A stretch of 64,000 bases of DNA from Hirudo medicinalis (Eukaryota; Annelida; Clitellata; Hirudinida; Hirudinidae): contig MPNW01000013.1 of the NCBI GenBank assembly GCA_011800805.1, forward strand, positions 192,478-256,477, read 5' to 3'. Below are positions 63,990 through 64,000 of the stretch, in pieces (position 1 is the stretch's first letter; each line of letters starts with the position of its first letter). The notes below the pieces were generated by a model. That model did no database searches. It worked only from the letters and a program-made list of their open reading frames with translations, and was not told the origin of the DNA. A program made the translations under genes and the position numbers.

Positions 63990-64000
63990 AATTAAGGAAA
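61907..64000 (+). CDS. EF-hand coiled-coil protein, CRACR2A/EFCAB4 type, 3' end outside window
   Basis: Four exons join in phase: 61907-62162, 62291-62414, 62608-62754 and 63071-63161; the gene continues past the window. The start is MASLSQRRGTAI. Two EF-hands are visible: DVENKGYITKKE (about residues 35-46), with Lys at loop position 5 as in vertebrate homologues, and the canonical DDDQNGQLTLEE (69-80). Next come FNVLLDEIGATEVLD, then WSGLRENQPELLPYFEEFL, then LSHDEEMRRLYEEMEVQI, where the coiled coil begins. This order matches EFCAB4B/CRACR2A and RAB44, calcium sensors that act with Orai/STIM channels or as large Rab GTPases. Whether a C-terminal Rab domain follows cannot be seen. The acceptor of exon 2 (cccaaag, 62284-62290) is weak and chosen by phase. 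CAT/CGT and AAT microsatellites fill the last 200 bases. Confidence 0.88.
63805..63980. repeat. (CAT/CGT)n and (AAT)n microsatellites
   Basis: CATCAT and CGTCGT triplets (63807-63891), then AAT triplets (63923-63979), in an intron of the EF-hand gene near the right edge of the window. Confidence 0.88.

Overview
This is animal nuclear DNA. It is AT-rich, the genes are interrupted by many GT-AG introns, di- and trinucleotide microsatellites are dense, and there are two long N gaps (about 25218-26017 and 52252-52874) plus single Ns at 28461 and 33103. Gene content and divergence suggest a protostome, most likely a spiralian. A leech-like annelid genome would fit this repeat style, but the sequence alone does not prove it.

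I rebuilt nine protein genes by joining exons with consistent splice sites and reading phases. Left to right: the 3' part of a PIM-type Ser/Thr kinase (+, 1026-4819); a complete 354-residue G-protein alpha-i (-, 7332-9928); two tandem copies of nuclear transport factor 2 (+, 11235-11747 and 12768-13294); a 12-exon SLC17 anion transporter of the VGLUT/sialin class (-, 16380-23073); a 17-exon gene for a secreted or surface Cys-rich protein (+, 27849-40394); a TP53INP/DOR autophagy regulator (-, 41634-43582); the lipid-transfer protein ATG2 (-, 44701-55400, at least one exon lost in a gap); a GMC-family FAD oxidoreductase (-, 56103-60767); and the 5' part of a CRACR2A/EFCAB4-type EF-hand coiled-coil gene (+, 61907 to beyond the window).

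These are ordinary single-transcript eukaryotic genes, with no operon-like grouping. The one functional neighbourhood is 41634-55400, where an LC3-binding TP53INP homologue lies just downstream of ATG2 on the same strand. Likely shared divergent promoter regions are 9929-11234 (G-alpha-i/NTF2), 23074-27848 (SLC17/Cys-rich gene) and 60768-61906 (GMC/EF-hand gene).

The non-coding part holds tRNA-derived SINE-like elements, degenerate TTAGGG-like tails, a tRNA-Glu-like sequence inside a TP53INP intron, and three minisatellites (36, 19 and 23 bp units). No new multi-gene system was found. The most interesting points are an HRD-to-HND change in the PIM kinase, a Ser where the GMC catalytic His is expected, two GC-AG introns supported by reading phase, a decayed splice acceptor in one NTF2 copy, and the poorly known Cys-rich gene.
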